A stretch of DNA of 16,001 nucleotides from Deltaproteobacteria bacterium (GTDB lineage: Bacteria; Bdellovibrionota; Bdellovibrionia; JABDDW01): assembly GCA_013287405.1 (NCBI GenBank), contig JABDDW010000034.1, positions 1-16,001 on the forward strand. The letters run 5' to 3'. Positions 14,934-16,001 of the stretch are shown in pieces. Position 1 is the first letter of the stretch. Each line of letters opens with the position of its first letter. A program made the position numbers and the translations under genes. The notes beneath the pieces were generated by a model. The model saw nothing but the letters and a program-made list of their open reading frames with translations. It did no database searches and was not told the DNA's origin.

Positions 14934-15170
14934 CTAAATTCTGGGAAACCGCTCTCTTTTTTGATACCAGTCATCTCTCATTTTTGTGAGATGGGCTTCG
15001 ATTCGAATAGCTTCTCCTGTCTGCCTTTTAAGAAAGCGACTGAGAAAACTTCTTAGCCTTGATAATCGCTTAAAGAGATTTGATCTCTTTTTCTCCACAT
15101 GGAGAAGAGACGTAACGACAACAAAAGCGGGAGACGCCTTGTGTTTTGAGTCCGGAATTTTTGCACTCAT
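14934..15170 (-). CDS. Small basic hypothetical protein, 78 residues
   Basis: A strongly basic protein (LFKRLSRLRSFLSRFLKRQTGEAIRIEAHLTKMRDDWYQKRERFP) with a hydrophobic N-terminal segment (AFVVVTSLLHVE). It may bind nucleic acid. I chose the ATG at 15170, which shares one base with the upstream stop (TGATG) and has GGAGGTG at good spacing. A TTG one codon earlier is a poorer choice. It is co-translated with the zinc-ribbon gene. No family is recognised. Confidence 0.5.
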   Translation of the reverse strand: MSAKIPDSKHKASPAFVVVTSLLHVEKKRSNLFKRLSRLRSFLSRFLKRQTGEAIRIEAHLTKMRDDWYQKRERFPRI

Positions 15171-15451
15171 CAAGGTGCACCTCCAGAGGCTCTCTTGAAC
15201 ATCACCTGTGGCTGAGATTGAACGTCACTTCTATTCTTGTCCTTGGATTTGGAATAGCGGCGTTTCTCCTTAGAGATTGGGACTCTCCACCAAGAGTCAT
15301 AGATTCCGGAAGCAACACTTGATGCAATACTGTTCCACTCACACTTAAAACAAATGAGTTCATTTTCTACGGATAACAAGTCGGAATTCCCACAAACCGG
15401 GCAGCGTTTAAATCGATTGCTTGCTGTTCTTGGGTCATTTTCTAAATTCAT
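15170..15451 (-). CDS. Zinc-ribbon micro-protein (C-x2-C-x13-C-x2-C) at the head of the operon
   Basis: A 93-residue protein with Cys17/Cys20 (CPVC) and Cys34/Cys37 (CFKC), again 13 residues apart, followed by EWNSIASSV. The C-terminal half is a basic, disordered tail (SKEKRRYSKSKDKNRSD). NSI after the last cysteine repeats in the 79-residue relative (FNSIEG), which adds to the case for shared descent. The start has a strong ribosome binding site (GAGGAGA). It is the first gene of the leftward set and lies next to the 313-base non-coding region, so its promoter must be there. A short hairpin near 15460-15479 could cover its ribosome binding site. Confidence 0.7.
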   Translation of the reverse strand: MNLENDPRTASNRFKRCPVCGNSDLLSVENELICFKCEWNSIASSVASGIYDSWWRVPISKEKRRYSKSKDKNRSDVQSQPQVMFKRASGGAP

Positions 15452-15623
15452 TAGGCTCTCCTCTTTTAGGTTTTAGAGGTCGAAATAACTCGCCCCTTTT
15501 ACTTATTAAGGGGAGAAATGTGTGCCAGGGTTTTTAAGCCGTATGGCTATGCCTAAGTGATTGAAATAATGTAAATAAAATCAATTTCGAGGCGGGATTT
15601 TTAGTTTTCCGAAAGTTTATGGC

Positions 15624-15653
15624 TTTACAAATTTATAAGTGAAAAATTATATA
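15624..15653 (+). promoter_or_regulatory. Possible sigma-70 promoter for the response regulator
   Basis: TTTACA (15624-15629) is followed after 18 bases by TATATA (15648-15653), with an A+T-rich surround. Transcription would start near 15660 and leave a leader of about 105 bases. In such A+T-rich DNA chance matches are common, so this is a candidate only. Confidence 0.35.
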
Positions 15654-15703
15654 TTTCATAAAAATTCATTATGTTTTGTAAAACTTATTCTTTCTTCTCC
15701 CAT

Positions 15704-15743
15704 AAAATCTCTGATACATAAATTGGACCATGAAAGAGATTTT
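15704..15743 (+). repeat. 9-bp inverted repeat in the response-regulator leader
   Basis: AAAATCTCT (15704-15712) and AGAGATTTT (15735-15743) are perfect inverted copies around a 22-base loop, followed by two more T residues, 21 bases before the GTG start. It could be an operator for a dimeric regulator, an RNA hairpin near the ribosome binding site, or chance. Confidence 0.45.
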
Positions 15744-15764
15744 TTCTAATTTTGGGAGGTTGCG

Positions 15765-16001
15765 GTGACGGTTCAGGGAAAAATGCAGAGTGTGAGTGTT
15801 CTTATCGTCGACGACCAGAAGTATGTTTGCGACACCACAAGAATGATTTGTCGCCAACTTTTTAAAAAAATTTCTGAACACCTTAACGTTCAATGCGCGT
15901 ATACAAAAGAGGAGGCACTTAAATTCGCAAATAATGAGCAGTTTCATCTGATCCTTTTAGACCAAGATCTTGGAAAGGATCCGCACGGGAAAAAGATTTA
16001 T
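15765..16001 (+). CDS. Two-component response regulator, receiver domain (partial, 3' end beyond window)
   Basis: The only plus-strand gene. The frame is open for 79 codons to the window end. It begins at a GTG with GGGAGGT upstream at good spacing; an ATG six codons later is an alternative. The receiver domain signature is clear: VLIVDDQ (12-18) with the acidic pair Asp16/Asp17 that binds magnesium, and LILLDQDLG (62-70) with Asp66 as the likely phosphorylation site. An output domain, if any, is beyond the window. The sequence between the first strand and Asp66 is typical in length. The opposite orientation and the A+T-rich leader suggest a separate transcription unit. It may be host DNA beside the element or cargo; the window does not tell. 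Confidence 0.85.
   Translation, partial: MTVQGKMQSVSVLIVDDQKYVCDTTRMICRQLFKKISEHLNVQCAYTKEEALKFANNEQFHLILLDQDLGKDPHGKKIY

Larger units (their letters stand above)
15452..15764. promoter_or_regulatory. 313-base divergent intergenic region, very A+T-rich toward the right
   Basis: No gene is supported here. It separates the leftward zinc-ribbon gene from the rightward response regulator, so it should hold divergent promoters. It contains CCCCTT/AAGGGG arms (15493-15498 and 15508-15513), a weak hairpin over the leftward ribosome binding site (15460-15464 with 15475-15479), GTTTT-GT-AAAAC (15673-15684) and the dyad in the leader of the response regulator. No direct repeats that would mark an attachment site were seen, though the region would be a reasonable place for an element boundary. 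Confidence 0.6.

Noticed and set aside
15669..15947. Minus-strand frame of 92 codons
   Set aside because: It lies opposite the receiver-domain gene, whose motifs are clear, and it covers the A+T-rich leader.
1..16001. CRISPR array, tRNA, rRNA or insertion sequence
   Set aside because: No regularly spaced repeats, tRNA-like cloverleaf, rRNA sequence or transposase was noticed on reading.

Overview
The window is one side of an integrative conjugative element or conjugative plasmid from a Gram-negative bacterium. Almost every gene lies on the minus strand, in tightly packed and often overlapping operons. The envelope-spanning type IV secretion (T4SS) genes, including a lipoprotein and signal-peptide proteins, imply an inner and an outer membrane. 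The A+T-leaning sequence and the gene style would fit a Bdellovibrio-like or other deltaproteobacterial-type host. That host assignment is a guess, because no rRNA, tRNA or housekeeping marker is present.

Layout, read in the direction of minus-strand transcription (right to left). At 15452-15764 a non-coding region separates the element genes from a divergent plus-strand response regulator that is cut by the window end. Then comes a set of small genes (13174-15451): three zinc-ribbon proteins with identical cysteine spacing, a small basic protein, a zinc-finger plus sigma-region-4-like regulator, a small acidic protein and an unknown 114-residue protein. Next is a T4SS operon (5892-13101): VirB2-like pilin, two unknown single-span membrane proteins, VirB3/TraL, VirB4/TraC, VirB5/TrbJ-like, VirB6/TrbL-like, VirB8/TraE-like, a short VirB9/TraK-like protein and VirB10/TrbI. 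Directly after it are the DNA-processing genes: an FtsK/TcpA-like motor (probable coupling protein), overlapped by a gene resembling the replication-relaxation family, then a hairpin region that could be oriT, a glycine-zipper lipoprotein (VirB7-like position) and a small probable DNA-binding protein. The left end holds a beta-class DNA methyltransferase, a zinc-ribbon protein and a serine recombinase that runs off the window at base 1.

How the parts may work together (inference): the recombinase would move the element in and out of the chromosome. The replication-relaxation-like protein, perhaps with the small DNA-binding protein, would prepare DNA at the hairpin region. The FtsK-like ATPase would deliver DNA to the VirB/Tra channel powered by VirB4. 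The methyltransferase would protect or mark the DNA. The zinc-ribbon and sigma-4-like proteins are candidate regulators. The most unusual aspect is the pairing of a Gram-positive-style DNA-processing pair (FtsK/TcpA-like plus replication-relaxation-like) with a reduced Gram-negative VirB channel. No VirB11, VirD4 or recognisable classical relaxase is seen inside the window.
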